A stretch of 64,000 nucleotides of DNA, from positions 22,242 through 86,241 of the forward strand of contig NZ_LIPT01000013.1 of the NCBI RefSeq assembly GCF_001418225.1. The letters are read 5' to 3'. Every line of letters begins with the position of its first letter. Position 1 is the first letter of the stretch. Shown here piece after piece: positions 9,320 to 18,858 of this stretch. The translations under genes were made by a program, and so were the position numbers. The stretch is from Pannonibacter indicus (lineage in GTDB: Bacteria; Pseudomonadota; Alphaproteobacteria; Rhizobiales; Stappiaceae). The notes under the pieces were generated by a model, which was not told the DNA's origin, ran no database searches, and was given only the letters and a program-made list of their open reading frames with translations.

Positions 9320-10765
9320 ATGGCCGATAGCTATGACGTCCTCATCATCGGGTCGGGCCCCGGCGGTTATGTAACTGCGATCCGTGCGGCCCAGCTCGGC
9401 TTCAAGACTGCCATTGTCGAGCGCGAGCATCTGGGCGGCATCTGCCTCAACTGGGGCTGCATTCCGACCAAGGCGCTGCTGCGCTCCGCTGAAATTCTCG
9501 ATCACGCCAACCATGCCAAGTCCTACGGGCTGAAGCTGGAAGGCAAGATGACCGCTGATATCAAGGACGTGGTTGCCCGTTCGCGCGGCGTTTCGGCCCG
9601 CCTCAACGGCGGCGTCGGCTTCCTGATGAAGAAGAACAAGATCGACGTCATCTGGGGTGAAGCCAAGCTCACCAAGCCGGGTGAGATCGTCGTCGGCAAG
9701 TCTTCCAAGCCCGCCGTCGAGCCGCAGCACCCCGCACCCAAGGGCGTGAAGGGCGAAGGCACCTACACGGCCAAGCACATCATCATCGCCACCGGTGCCC
9801 GCCCGCGTGCGCTGCCGGGTATCGAGCCGGATGGCAAGCTGATCTGGACCTATTTCGAGGCAATGAAGCCGGACTTCATGCCGAAATCGCTGGTCGTCAT
9901 GGGCTCGGGCGCCATCGGCATCGAATTCGCGTCCTTCTACCGCTCCATGGGCGTGGATGTGACCGTTGTCGAGGTCATGCCGCAGATCATGCCGGTGGAA
10001 GATTCCGAAATCTCCGCCATCGCCCGCAAGGCGCTGGAAAAGCGCGGCATGAAAATCATGACCGAGGCGAAGGTTGCCAAGGTCGAGAAGGGCGCCAATT
10101 CCATCACCGCCCATGTGGAGACCAAGGACGGCAAGGTGACCCAGATCACCGCTGACCGCCTGATTTCCGCTGTCGGCGTGCAGGGCAACATCGAGAACCT
10201 CGGGCTTGAGGCGCTTGGCGTGAAGACCGACCGCGGCTGCGTCGTCATCGACGGCTTCGGCAAGACCAACGTTCCGGGGCTCTATGCCATCGGTGACGTG
10301 GCTGGCCCTCCGATGCTCGCCCACAAGGCCGAGCATGAAGGCGTCATCTGCATCGAGAAGATCGCAGGCCTGCCGGGCGTTCACGCCATGGACAAGGGCA
10401 AGATCCCCGGCTGCACCTACTGCAATCCGCAGGTCGCCTCTGTCGGCCTGACCGAAGCCAAGGCCAGGGAACTGGGCCGCGACATCCGCGTCGGCCGATT
10501 CTCCTTTGCAGCGAACGGCAAGGCGATTGCTCTGGGTGAGGACAACGGCCTCATCAAGACCATCTTCGACAAGAAGACCGGCGAGCTGCTGGGTGCCCAT
10601 ATGGTCGGCACGGAAGTGACCGAACTGATCCAGGGCTTCGTGGTGGCGATGAACCTCGAAACCACCGAGGAAGATCTGATGCACACGATCTTCCCGCATC
10701 CGACCCTTTCGGAAATGATGAAGGAAAGCGTTCTGGACGCCTACGGGCGGGCGCTGAACGCCTGA
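9320..10765 (+). CDS. lpdA: Dihydrolipoyl dehydrogenase (PDH E3)
   Basis: 481 aa from the ATG at 9320 (GCGAGGGAACATCC upstream); an in-frame start 27 bp earlier lacks such a site. FAD-binding GSGPGGY near the N-terminus, redox disulfide C42-C47 in GGICLNWGCIPTK, NAD-binding GSGAIGIEFASFY, and the C-terminal interface with the catalytic HPTLSE. It reoxidises dihydrolipoate with NAD+. It carries about 15 extra residues around SKPAVEPQHPAPKGVKG, a loop seen in PDH-associated alphaproteobacterial E3s. Terminator at 10778. Confidence 0.97.
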   Translation: MADSYDVLIIGSGPGGYVTAIRAAQLGFKTAIVEREHLGGICLNWGCIPTKALLRSAEILDHANHAKSYGLKLEGKMTADIKDVVARSRGVSARLNGGVGFLMKKNKIDVIWGEAKLTKPGEIVVGKSSKPAVEPQHPAPKGVKGEGTYTAKHIIIATGARPRALPGIEPDGKLIWTYFEAMKPDFMPKSLVVMGSGAIGIEFASFYRSMGVDVTVVEVMPQIMPVEDSEISAIARKALEKRGMKIMTEAKVAKVEKGANSITAHVETKDGKVTQITADRLISAVGVQGNIENLGLEALGVKTDRGCVVIDGFGKTNVPGLYAIGDVAGPPMLAHKAEHEGVICIEKIAGLPGVHAMDKGKIPGCTYCNPQVASVGLTEAKARELGRDIRVGRFSFAANGKAIALGEDNGLIKTIFDKKTGELLGAHMVGTEVTELIQGFVVAMNLETTEEDLMHTIFPHPTLSEMMKESVLDAYGRALNA

Positions 10766-10777
10766 CGCACGTCCCTC

Positions 10778-10810
10778 AGGGCCGCCCCTCGCAAGAGGTG
10801 CGGCCCTCTT
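10778..10810 (+). terminator. Rho-independent terminator after lpdA
   Basis: AGGGCCGC (10778-10785) pairs with GCGGCCCT (10800-10807). The inner CCTC-GCAA-GAGG adds a GNRA-like capped helix. It is followed by CTTGGCATTT. The stem is long and GC-rich with a moderately T-rich tail. Confidence 0.8.
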
Positions 10811-10896
10811 GGCATTTCAGCCGGACAGGCCTCTTGCGGAACCGCGATGGTGTCTTCAGTGTTGTTAGGGCAGTACGTCGAAAAGGAGACTGCATC

Positions 10897-11145
10897 ATGA
10901 CGCTTGAGACCGTGATCATCTGGGCCCTGATCGGCCTTGTTGCGGGGTGGATTGCCAGCTTCATCACAGGTGGCGGCGGGTTGATCCGCTACATCCTGAC
11001 CGGTCTTGCCGGTGCCGTCGTTGGCGGCTTTCTGATGCATTACTTCGGGTTTTCTCTGAACCTCGGCAATGCCATCGCCAACGAGATTGCCGTAGCGGCC
11101 ATCGGAGCGGTCGTGGTTGTCTTCGCCGCTCGCATACTGGCGTAA
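10897..11145 (+). CDS. GlsB/YeaQ/YmgE family small membrane protein (first copy)
   Basis: 82 aa, ATG preceded by AAAAGGAGAC. Three hydrophobic segments separated by Gly-rich turns (IIWALIGLVAGWIASFITGG, LTGLAGAVVGGFLM, IAVAAIGAVVVVFAARIL) match the transglycosylase-associated/GlsB family. These are inner-membrane proteins of about 80 aa, often linked to general stress but with no established biochemical function. A second member lies 66 bp downstream. The two are clearly diverged, so the pair is an old duplication or an unrelated pairing. Confidence 0.8.
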   Translation: MTLETVIIWALIGLVAGWIASFITGGGGLIRYILTGLAGAVVGGFLMHYFGFSLNLGNAIANEIAVAAIGAVVVVFAARILA

Positions 11146-11211
11146 ACGCCGGACGGACCGCAGAATTGATTGCTTCCGGCTGCAGCGCCGGAAGCCGGGG
11201 AGGCAGAGCGC

Positions 11212-11448
11212 ATGATTTTCTGGATCATCATCGGGCTTCTGGCTGGCGCCATCGCCCACCGGGTTCTCGACAGCCGGGGCGGCTTTTTCGGCTCCCTCGT
11301 CGTCGGTCTGATCGGCGCACTCGTCGGTGGCAAGCTGGCCGAAATGCTGCGGCTCAATCTGACCGGCGGTTTCATTGATCAGCTGGTTGTGGCGACGGCC
11401 GGAGCCATTCTGTTCCTGTTCGTCTGGCGCAAGATCAGAGGGCGCTGA
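11212..11448 (+). CDS. GlsB/YeaQ/YmgE family small membrane protein (second copy)
   Basis: 78 aa from the ATG at 11212 (GGGGAGGCAGAGCGC upstream). It opens MIFWIIIGLLAGAIAHRVLD, with a second segment FFGSLVVGLIGALVGGKLAEML and a third DQLVVATAGAILFLFVW before a basic tail RKIRGR. Same family as the preceding gene: three membrane spans with glycine-rich turns. The molecular function is unknown. Same strand and close spacing suggest joint expression with the first copy. Confidence 0.8.
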   Translation: MIFWIIIGLLAGAIAHRVLDSRGGFFGSLVVGLIGALVGGKLAEMLRLNLTGGFIDQLVVATAGAILFLFVWRKIRGR

Positions 11449-11502
11449 CAGGCGCGGCGGGAGAGGAGCGCCACAGCATGAAGGCGAAGGGAAGGGGGCA
11501 TC

Positions 11503-11949
11503 ATGCTGGGTGATCTGCCAAGTCTGGAAGACTTTCCGCTGCACAGCGAGGACAAGCTGCGCTATGGCGACACGGACCGTCAGGGCCATGTCAACAATGC
11601 CGTCTTCTCCACATTCCTTGAAACCGGCCGCGTTGAGGCGCTTTATGGCGCCGGCGCATCGCAGCATGGCCTCGAGGAGGAGGGCGCAGCCTTCGTCATT
11701 GCCCGGCTGGAACTGGATTTTCTGGCCGAAGTCACATGGCCGGGCACGGTGGTGACCGGCACGCGGGTCAAGGCGGTGGGCCGCAGCTCCATCACGCTGG
11801 AGCAGGCCCTGTTTCAGAATGGTGTATGTGTGGCGCGGGCCATGTCCGTGGTGGTGCAGATGGATGAAGCCACCCGCAAATCCCGTCCGCTTTCGCAGCA
11901 AACCGCCGCCCGCTTTGCTGCGCTGAGCGGATCTTCCGAAAACGCATGA
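11503..11949 (+). CDS. Hotdog-fold acyl-CoA thioesterase (4HBT family)
   Basis: 148 aa. RYGDTDRQGHVNNAVF (about residues 20-35) is the 4-hydroxybenzoyl-CoA thioesterase/YbgC-type signature with the catalytic Asp and the HVNN loop. The remainder (LDFLAEVTWPGTVVTGTRV, SSITLEQALF) fits the central hotdog helix and strands. It probably hydrolyses an acyl-CoA in the cytoplasm; the substrate cannot be read from the sequence. It sits between the GlsB pair and lipA in the same direction. Confidence 0.8.
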   Translation: MLGDLPSLEDFPLHSEDKLRYGDTDRQGHVNNAVFSTFLETGRVEALYGAGASQHGLEEEGAAFVIARLELDFLAEVTWPGTVVTGTRVKAVGRSSITLEQALFQNGVCVARAMSVVVQMDEATRKSRPLSQQTAARFAALSGSSENA

Positions 11950-12003
11950 CACCGCGGCAAAGAGGCACTTGACCTTCGGCGCTGCTCACGACATTTGGAT
12001 GCC

Positions 12004-12987
12004 ATGGTAACGATCCTCGACACCCTGAACCGTCCGGCTCCCGCGCAGAGCGCAGACGATGCGAAGCCCCGGCATCCGGAAAAGGCCCACAGGCCCGACA
12101 ATCCGGTCGCCCGCAAACCCGCGTGGATTCGCGTCAAGGCGCCGACGTCGCCGGTTTACCGCGAGACCCATCAGGTGGTGCGCGAGAACAAGCTCGTCAC
12201 CGTGTGCGAGGAAGCCGGCTGCCCGAACATCGGCGAATGCTGGTCGAAGAAGCACGCCAGCTTCATGATCCTCGGCGATACCTGCACCCGCGCCTGCGCC
12301 TTCTGCAACGTGCGCACTGGCATGCCGGGAGCGGTGGACAAGAACGAGCCGGAGGGCATCGCCACGGCGGTTGCCACCATGGGGCTTGAGCATGTCGTCA
12401 TCACCTCGGTGGACCGGGATGATCTGGATGACGGCGGCGCGAACCATTTCGCCGATGTGATTGCCGCGATCCGCGCCAGGGCGCCGAAGACCACCATCGA
12501 GGTGCTGACGCCGGACTTCCTGCGCAAGGAAGGCGCGCTGGAAATCGTCGTGAAGGCCAAGCCGGATGTGTTCAACCACAATCTGGAAACGGTGCCGTCG
12601 AAGTATCTGAAGGTGCGCCCCGGCGCCCGCTACTTCCACTCCATCCGCCTTCTGCAGAGGGTGAAGGAACTGGACCCCACCATGTTCACCAAATCCGGCA
12701 TCATGGTCGGCCTCGGCGAGGAGCGCAATGAAGTGCTTCAGCTGATGGATGACCTGCGGACGGCGGACGTGGATTTCCTCACCATCGGCCAGTATCTGCA
12801 GCCCTCGAAGAAGCATCATCCGGTTCTGTCCTTCGTGACGCCGGAAGAGTTCAAGGCCTATGAAAAGATCGCCTATGCCAAGGGCTTCCTGAAGGTGTCG
12901 GCCAGCCCCCTGACCCGCTCCTCCCATCATGCGGGCGAGGATTTTGCTGACTTGAGGGCCGCACGCGCTGCAAAGCTCGGCCATTGA
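12004..12987 (+). CDS. lipA: Lipoyl synthase
   Basis: 327 aa from the ATG at 12004, with TTTGGA five bases upstream; a TTG three codons earlier is possible. LipA inserts two sulfurs into protein-bound octanoyl groups. The auxiliary cluster motif [12 protein letters not shown] starts at C68 and the radical-SAM motif CTRACAFC at C94. The C-terminal [10 protein letters not shown] is also typical. Its products are the lipoyl lysines of PdhB and PdhC encoded upstream. An unusually Pro/Asp-rich N-terminus (about 40 residues) precedes the conserved core, as in relatives. Confidence 0.97.
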   Translation: MVTILDTLNRPAPAQSADDAKPRHPEKAHRPDNPVARKPAWIRVKAPTSPVYRETHQVVRENKLVTVCEEAGCPNIGECWSKKHASFMILGDTCTRACAFCNVRTGMPGAVDKNEPEGIATAVATMGLEHVVITSVDRDDLDDGGANHFADVIAAIRARAPKTTIEVLTPDFLRKEGALEIVVKAKPDVFNHNLETVPSKYLKVRPGARYFHSIRLLQRVKELDPTMFTKSGIMVGLGEERNEVLQLMDDLRTADVDFLTIGQYLQPSKKHHPVLSFVTPEEFKAYEKIAYAKGFLKVSASPLTRSSHHAGEDFADLRAARAAKLGH

Positions 12988-13001
12988 CACAAAAAACCGT
13001 G

Positions 13002-13028
13002 CCGGCGGGCTGCATGGCAGTCTGCCGG
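13002..13028 (+). other. Hairpin between lipA and the Coq10-like gene
   Basis: CCGGCGGGCTGC (13002-13013), loop ATG, GCAGTCTGCCGG (13017-13028). In RNA all 12 pairs form, two as G-U wobbles. There is no T-run, so it may be a processing or attenuation hairpin and not a full terminator. TTGACA at 12984-12989 overlaps the lipA stop codon region, but I see no matching -10. Confidence 0.4.
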
Positions 13029-13044
13029 GCCAGAAGAGAACTAC

Positions 13045-13524
13045 ATGCCGTCATTTGAATCGAGCCGGGACGTGGCCCACAGCGCCAGCGACATGTTCGA
13101 CCTTGTTGCCGATGTGGAAAAGTATCCCCAGTTTGTGCCCCTTTGCCAAAGCCTTGTGATCCGTGGCCGCAAGCCGCTGGATGAAACGCGCGAGGTTCTG
13201 GTGGCCGACATGACGGTCGCCTACAAGCTGTTCAAGGAAACCTTCACCAGCCGCGTGGTGCTGGACAGGCCGAAGAACCAGATCCTCGTGGAATATCTGG
13301 ACGGCCCGTTCAAGCATCTGGAGAACCGCTGGACCTTCCAGCCGCGCGAGACTGGTGGCTGCAGCGTCGGTTTCTTCATTTCCTATGATTTCAAGAGCAG
13401 GACCTTTGCGGCCCTGATGGGCGCCATGTTCGACATGGCCTTCCGCAAGTTTGCTGCAGCCTTCGAGGCGCGGGCCGACGAAGTCTATGGCCGCAAGGCG
13501 GCTGTTCCGGTCACCGCCCGGTAA
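13045..13524 (+). CDS. Coq10/RatA-type START-domain protein
   Basis: 159 aa. It opens with PSFESSRDVAHSASDMFDLV and YPQFVPLCQSLVI. The typical GPFKHLENRWTFQP, a SYDFKSR strand and the long C-terminal helix follow, which together define the Coq10/RatA (SRPBCC) family. Mitochondrial Coq10 binds ubiquinone and supports respiration; E. coli RatA has also been reported to affect ribosome association. The lipA-coq10 pairing is common in Hyphomicrobiales. Its last 14 bases overlap the stop end of the convergent gene at 13511. Confidence 0.88.
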   Translation: MPSFESSRDVAHSASDMFDLVADVEKYPQFVPLCQSLVIRGRKPLDETREVLVADMTVAYKLFKETFTSRVVLDRPKNQILVEYLDGPFKHLENRWTFQPRETGGCSVGFFISYDFKSRTFAALMGAMFDMAFRKFAAAFEARADEVYGRKAAVPVTAR

Positions 13525-13966
13525 AGGCGCGGCGTATTTCCTGGAACCTGAACTCACGTGGAGGAGGGGCGTCGCCGGTCAGGCTCCGCTCCACATGGGT
13601 GGGCAGATTGAGATCCTGAACCGTCACCTGCTTGTGGGGGGTGCGGCAGACAGCCTGCCACCGGCCGCTGGTGTTGCTCTCCAGATTGAGTTCGAAACCG
13701 TCGTCTGCCTCTTTCTGCGTCCAGGCCACTGTGGTGGGACGGACCCAGAATTGCGAGCCGCAATATTCCACGGCCATGAAACCCTGCTGTTCCCGGCGAA
13801 GCACCACGTGGCTGCCGCGGAAGCGGCCATTGTCTCTGGAGATGATATGAAATTCTTCGGCCTGAGGCTGTCCGGCCGTTTGTGCTGCAGTCTGGGCCAC
13901 CGCCGCCACCGGCAGGACGCTGACTGCAATAAAAACCACCAGAAGAAAACCAGCGAGGGTTGCCAC
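13511..13966 (-). CDS. Secreted small protein of unknown function, paralogue A
   Basis: 151 aa from a GTG at 13966 (AGGGAATT upstream). A clear signal peptide ends in PVAAVAQ (about residue 25). The mature part shares a pattern with the gene at 14139: E-F-HIISR then GxFxGSHxVL, a GFMAVEYCGSQFWVRP block, TVAW, then GRW-AVC. One Cys sits in YCG and one in VC, so a disulfide is likely after export. I do not recognise the family. A periplasmic location is inferred from the signal peptide. It is tail-to-tail with the Coq10-like gene, overlapping by 14 bp. Confidence 0.75.
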   Translation of the reverse strand: MATLAGFLLVVFIAVSVLPVAAVAQTAAQTAGQPQAEEFHIISRDNGRFRGSHVVLRREQQGFMAVEYCGSQFWVRPTTVAWTQKEADDGFELNLESNTSGRWQAVCRTPHKQVTVQDLNLPTHVERSLTGDAPPPREFRFQEIRRAFTGR

Positions 13967-14138
13967 GGCACAATTCCCTGTGTTGAGCCAGGCCTATGGT
14001 CGCCTGCAGGTTGCGCCGACCTGCCTGTCACTTTTTACGGCCAGAAGTTTTGCCTGCAAAGGAGGCAATATCAAGTCAATCCTGCGTCAACCTTGCGGAC
14101 CGGTGTGCTAAGAGACGTTGTTTTCCGCGGAATAAGTG

Positions 14139-14606
14139 TTACTGCTGATGGTAGGTGCCCTTGGGCTTGCCGCTGGACTTGTTGGCAAAAGCTTCGCTGA
14201 TCCGAGACAATTTGCTGCCCGGCGGTGTCGTCGCGGCCGGTGTGTCGTTGCTGACCACCAGCGGGTCCTCGTCACTGCCAATATCCGCCATGGAGACATG
14301 TTTCTCGGCCTTGGCGCAGACCTCCACCCAGCCGCGTCCATTGCTGTATTCAAGACCGACGACGCGCTTGTTCTCAACTTCGATCAGGCTCCAGGCCACG
14401 GACTTGGGCCGGACCCAGACCTTGCGGCCGCAGTAAGCGACGGCGACATAGCCAGCCGCCTGCTCTTCAAGCACCTGATGGCTGCCGTGAAACGTGCCGT
14501 CGGCTTGCCGCGAGATGAGATAGAAATCTCCCGCTTTCACCACTTCCTCGGCCGGGGCCGGAAGAACGGTTGCGAGAATTCCCGTTAGAAAAGTCAAGAC
14601 GCGCAT
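14139..14606 (-). CDS. Secreted small protein of unknown function, paralogue B
   Basis: 155 aa from the ATG at 14606 (GGGGCAGG upstream); a longer reading frame exists but this start gives a clean signal peptide, MRVLTFLTGILATVLPAPAEE. The mature domain has FYLISR, GTFHGSHQVLEEQ, YVAVAYCGRKVWVRP, SVAW and GRGWVEVC, lining up block by block with paralogue A 172 bp downstream. The same two Cys are conserved. The C-terminus is a low-complexity Lys/Ser tail. Function unknown. The two genes are a diverged tandem duplication on the minus strand. Confidence 0.75.
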   Translation of the reverse strand: MRVLTFLTGILATVLPAPAEEVVKAGDFYLISRQADGTFHGSHQVLEEQAAGYVAVAYCGRKVWVRPKSVAWSLIEVENKRVVGLEYSNGRGWVEVCAKAEKHVSMADIGSDEDPLVVSNDTPAATTPPGSKLSRISEAFANKSSGKPKGTYHQQ

Positions 14607-14700
14607 AACAACCTGCCCCGTTGTCAGCGCCGGGCCTACAGATTCGCGGGCCCAGCACAAGTGCCACGATATAGTATAGCCGTCTTGATATTCCCTTCTG

Positions 14701-15195
14701 TCAGTCGATCAAATTTGACAGAATTTCCAGGGCTGTCGCGGCTGACAAGGTACGAACCGTATCGCGCCCCTGATCGCCGAACCGGCAGGCCAGATGGCGT
14801 GCCGGCCTGCCTTTTCCTGCGGCAGCAAAATGGACCAGGCCGACCGGCTTTTCCGGCGATCCCCCGCCGGGGCCCGCGATTCCCGTTATGGCAACGGACA
14901 CATCTGCCCGTGAGTGAGACAGAGCCCCTTCCGCCATGGCCCGGGCCGTTTCCTCGCTGACGGCACCCACGCGGGCGAGAACCTCAACCGGCACGCCCAG
15001 CAGGTCCATCTTGGCTTCATTGGAGTAGGTAACGAACCCCCGGTCGAGCACGGCAGATGAACCGGGAATCTCGGTGATCAACGCGCAGACCAGCCCGCCG
15101 GTGCAGGATTCGGCCGCCGTCATCATCAGGCCCTTGCTCTTCAGCTTCAGGACAAGCGCCTCGGCCTGCGGCCGCAATTGCGTCAGATCGGTCAA
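14701..15195 (-). CDS. CinA-family C-terminal domain protein (nicotinamide-nucleotide amidohydrolase)
   Basis: 164 aa from a TTG at 15195, chosen because CCGGAGG lies five bases upstream and because it begins 17 bp after the ispF stop. It is a stand-alone CinA C-terminal domain: TAAESCTGGLVCALIT (about 27-42), SNEAKMDLLGV, AVSEETARAMAEGA and ITGIAGPGGGSPEKPVG. These domains deamidate NMN to nicotinate mononucleotide (PncC activity) in pyridine nucleotide recycling. The N-terminal molybdopterin-binding half of long CinA proteins is absent, as is usual in this lineage. Confidence 0.9.
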   Translation of the reverse strand: MTDLTQLRPQAEALVLKLKSKGLMMTAAESCTGGLVCALITEIPGSSAVLDRGFVTYSNEAKMDLLGVPVEVLARVGAVSEETARAMAEGALSHSRADVSVAITGIAGPGGGSPEKPVGLVHFAAAGKGRPARHLACRFGDQGRDTVRTLSAATALEILSNLID

Positions 15196-15212
15196 CGAAG
15201 CCTCCGGAGGGT

Positions 15213-15725
15213 TCAGTCCCCCAAATCTGGCAGACGGACCGTTGCCGTGGCAAGAGCGGCGATGCCTTCGCCGCGGCCAGTGAAGCCGAGTTCTTCCGAG
15301 GTCGTGGCTTTCACCGAAACCCGTTCGACCGGCAGGGAGCAGATGGCGGCGATACTGCGGCGCATATCGTCGCGCACCGGGCCGATCTTCGGCGCTTCGC
15401 AGACGATGGTCACATCCAGATGCGCCACCCGCCCGCCGCGGGCGGCCACGAGCGACAGGGCATGCTGCAGGAACCGGTCCGAGGACGCGCCCTTCCACTG
15501 CGGGTCGGAGGGCGGGAAATGGCCGCCGATGTCCTTGCTGGCAATGGCACCCAGAATGGCATCGGTGAGCGCATGCAGCGCTACGTCCGCATCGGAGTGG
15601 CCCTTGAGGCGCTTGTGGAAGGGAATGGCAATGCCGCCGAGAATGACCGCATCGCCATCTTCGAAGGCATGCACGTCATAGCCGTTGCCGGTCCGGATAT
15701 CCGGCAGTTCAGACCAGGGCTTCAT
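15213..15725 (-). CDS. ispF: 2-C-methyl-D-erythritol 2,4-cyclodiphosphate synthase
   Basis: 170 aa. GNGYDVHAF (metal ligands Asp and His), [32 protein letters not shown] and the C-terminal [17 protein letters not shown] are the complete IspF signature. It forms the cyclic diphosphate in the MEP isoprenoid pathway. The ATG at 15725 lies 8 bp after the ispD stop, and the AGGAG site overlaps that stop, so the two are translationally coupled. In many alphaproteobacteria IspD and IspF are one fused protein; here they are separate. Confidence 0.96.
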   Translation of the reverse strand: MKPWSELPDIRTGNGYDVHAFEDGDAVILGGIAIPFHKRLKGHSDADVALHALTDAILGAIASKDIGGHFPPSDPQWKGASSDRFLQHALSLVAARGGRVAHLDVTIVCEAPKIGPVRDDMRRSIAAICSLPVERVSVKATTSEELGFTGRGEGIAALATATVRLPDLGD

Positions 15726-15733
15726 GCTGGCTC

Positions 15734-16480
15734 CTATTCGCTTTGCGGCCGGCGCAGAAGCACGGCCATGGCGCGCGCCCGGTCAAGGTCCGCGCGGGTT
15801 GTCACCTTGAAGGTTTCGGCGGCCCCTTCCACCAGCTGCACGCGCAGACCGGCCCATTCGGCCAGGGATGTGTCGTCGGTGAAATGGTCCTGCCCCAGAA
15901 CGGCGGCCTTACGGTGCGCTCCGAGCAGAGCTTCAAAGGCAAAGCCCTGCGGTGTCTGGGCGGCCCACAATGCGCTGCGGTCCACGGTTCCGGTGGCATA
16001 GCCGTCCGGCCCGGCGCGCTTCAGCGTGTCATGCACGGGCAGAGCGGCCAGCACGGCCTGTTCTCCGGCCTGAAGGGCGGCCGTCATGCGTTCAAGTGTG
16101 ACGGCCATCAGGAAGGGACGGGCGGCATCATGCACCAGCACATGTGCAGGAAGCTGCTTTTCCGGCCGGCAGGCGAGCGCCTCAAGCCCGGCATGCACGG
16201 ACGCCTGACGGGTGGCGCCGCCGATGGCCGGCGGCAGAATTCTTTCGCGCATGGCCGGTTGCACTGCCGCCAGTGATGCTTCATAGAGGCCGGCATCATC
16301 GGCATGGATCACGACAAGCGCATCAGCCACATGCGGGCTTTGCAGGACGGCCTCCAGCGTCCAGGCCAGCATGGGCCGGTCGTCGAGGGCCAGATATTGC
16401 TTGGGGCACCTGTCCTGTGGATCGGCGAGACGCGTTCCGCGTCCGGCAGCGACGATCAGGGCAGATGTCTTGCGCGTCAT
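15734..16480 (-). CDS. ispD: 2-C-methyl-D-erythritol 4-phosphate cytidylyltransferase
   Basis: 248 aa from the ATG at 16480, giving [20 protein letters not shown], the nucleotidyltransferase glycine loop; [13 protein letters not shown] follows. [10 protein letters not shown] (about 110) and the TDDTSLAE motif near the C-terminus confirm IspD. It makes CDP-methylerythritol in the MEP pathway. First gene of a minus-strand ispD-ispF-cinA operon. An in-frame ATG 42 bp upstream would add an Arg-rich stretch with no parallel in the family. Confidence 0.95.
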   Translation of the reverse strand: MTRKTSALIVAAGRGTRLADPQDRCPKQYLALDDRPMLAWTLEAVLQSPHVADALVVIHADDAGLYEASLAAVQPAMRERILPPAIGGATRQASVHAGLEALACRPEKQLPAHVLVHDAARPFLMAVTLERMTAALQAGEQAVLAALPVHDTLKRAGPDGYATGTVDRSALWAAQTPQGFAFEALLGAHRKAAVLGQDHFTDDTSLAEWAGLRVQLVEGAAETFKVTTRADLDRARAMAVLLRRPQSE

Positions 16481-16697
16481 CGAGGGTTTCCGCTGGTGGC
16501 GCCGCCTCATGCGCCGGGGCAATCAGGACCGCCAGCCGCCGCATATGGACAGTTTTGAGGCAGGCCGCGTCTCGTGCCTGTCTCTTAAGGGTTTTCCGGG
16601 GTTGTTCTCAACTCATTTTCAGAAGCTGTTACAACTTGTCCCTTGCCGCAATGCAAAAAATGTCTAATGTGTAGGCAAATCGAGATATGCACACGAT

Positions 16698-17710
<1,013 letters not shown>

Positions 17711-17714
<4 letters not shown>

Positions 17715-18856
17715 CAGGACCGTCTGCGAAATCCGTGGAAGGACGCACCGAGGCCCTCGCCACCGATGGCCCGACCATTCTGGACTCCTTGCCACACCCC
17801 GTACTTCTGGTCGCTCCCGATGGAGTGATCGAGGCCGCCAACATGGCAGCCGAAATCTTCCTGCGCTCATCCGTCTCCTTCCTGCGGCGGCATACGATTG
17901 ACTATTTCGTGCCCTTCGGCAGCCCGCTTCTGACCCTGATCGAGCAGGTGCGCGAGCGCGGGGCTCCGTTCAACGAATACAAGGTGGACATCGGTTCGCC
18001 GCGCATCGGCGCCGAACGGGTGGTGGACATTCACGCAGCCCCGGTGGTGGAGCGGCCCGGCGCGGTGGTGCTGATGTTCCAGGAAAGGGGCATGGCGGAA
18101 AAGATCGACCGCCAGCTGACCTCGCGCGGGGCGGCCCGCACCGTCACCGGCCTTGCCGCCATGCTGGCGCATGAGATCAAGAACCCGCTCTCCGGCATCC
18201 GGGGCGCTGCCCAGCTGCTGGAACAATCCGCCAGCGAGGATGACCGGGCGCTGACGCGTCTGATCATGGACGAGACCGACCGGATCGTGAAACTCGTCGA
18301 CCGGATGGAAGTCTTCTCGGATGAACGGCCGATCGAGCGCGAGCCGGTCAATATCCACGTGGTGCTGGACCACGTGAAGCGGCTGGCGGACACGGGCTTC
18401 GGGCGCGGAAAGCGCATCATCGAGGAATATGACCCGTCGCTGCCGCCGGTCTATGCCAACCGCGACCAGCTGGTTCAGGTGTTCCTCAATCTGGTGAAGA
18501 ATGCCTGCGAAGCCATCGGCGATGATCCCGATGGCGAGATCCGCATCACCACCGCCTTCCGTCCCGGTGTGCGCCTTTCGGTGCCCGGCACCTCGGAAAA
18601 GGTCAGCCTGCCGCTGGAATTCTGCGTCAAGGACAACGGCCCCGGCGTGCCGGAAGACCTGATGCCGCATATTTTCGAGCCTTTCATCACCACCAAGACC
18701 AACGGCTCGGGCCTTGGCCTGGCGCTGGTCGCCAAGATGATCAGTGATCACGGCGGCTTCATCGAATGCGACAGCGCCCCCCGGCGCACCGTTTTCCGCA
18801 TCCTGATGCCTGCCTTCACCGAACCTGAAACCTCCTCCAGCGACAGGACCGCCTGA
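17711..18856 (+). CDS. ntrB: Nitrogen regulation sensor kinase/phosphatase NtrB
   Basis: 381 aa, soluble. An N-terminal PAS domain (about 25-130) is followed by HisKA with H154 in [12 protein letters not shown]-box [13 protein letters not shown]1 [17 protein letters not shown] and G2 [15 protein letters not shown]. NtrB phosphorylates NtrC when nitrogen is low and dephosphorylates it when PII is unmodified. Translationally coupled to dusB upstream and 2 bp from ntrC downstream. Confidence 0.95.
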
Positions 18857-18858
18857 CC

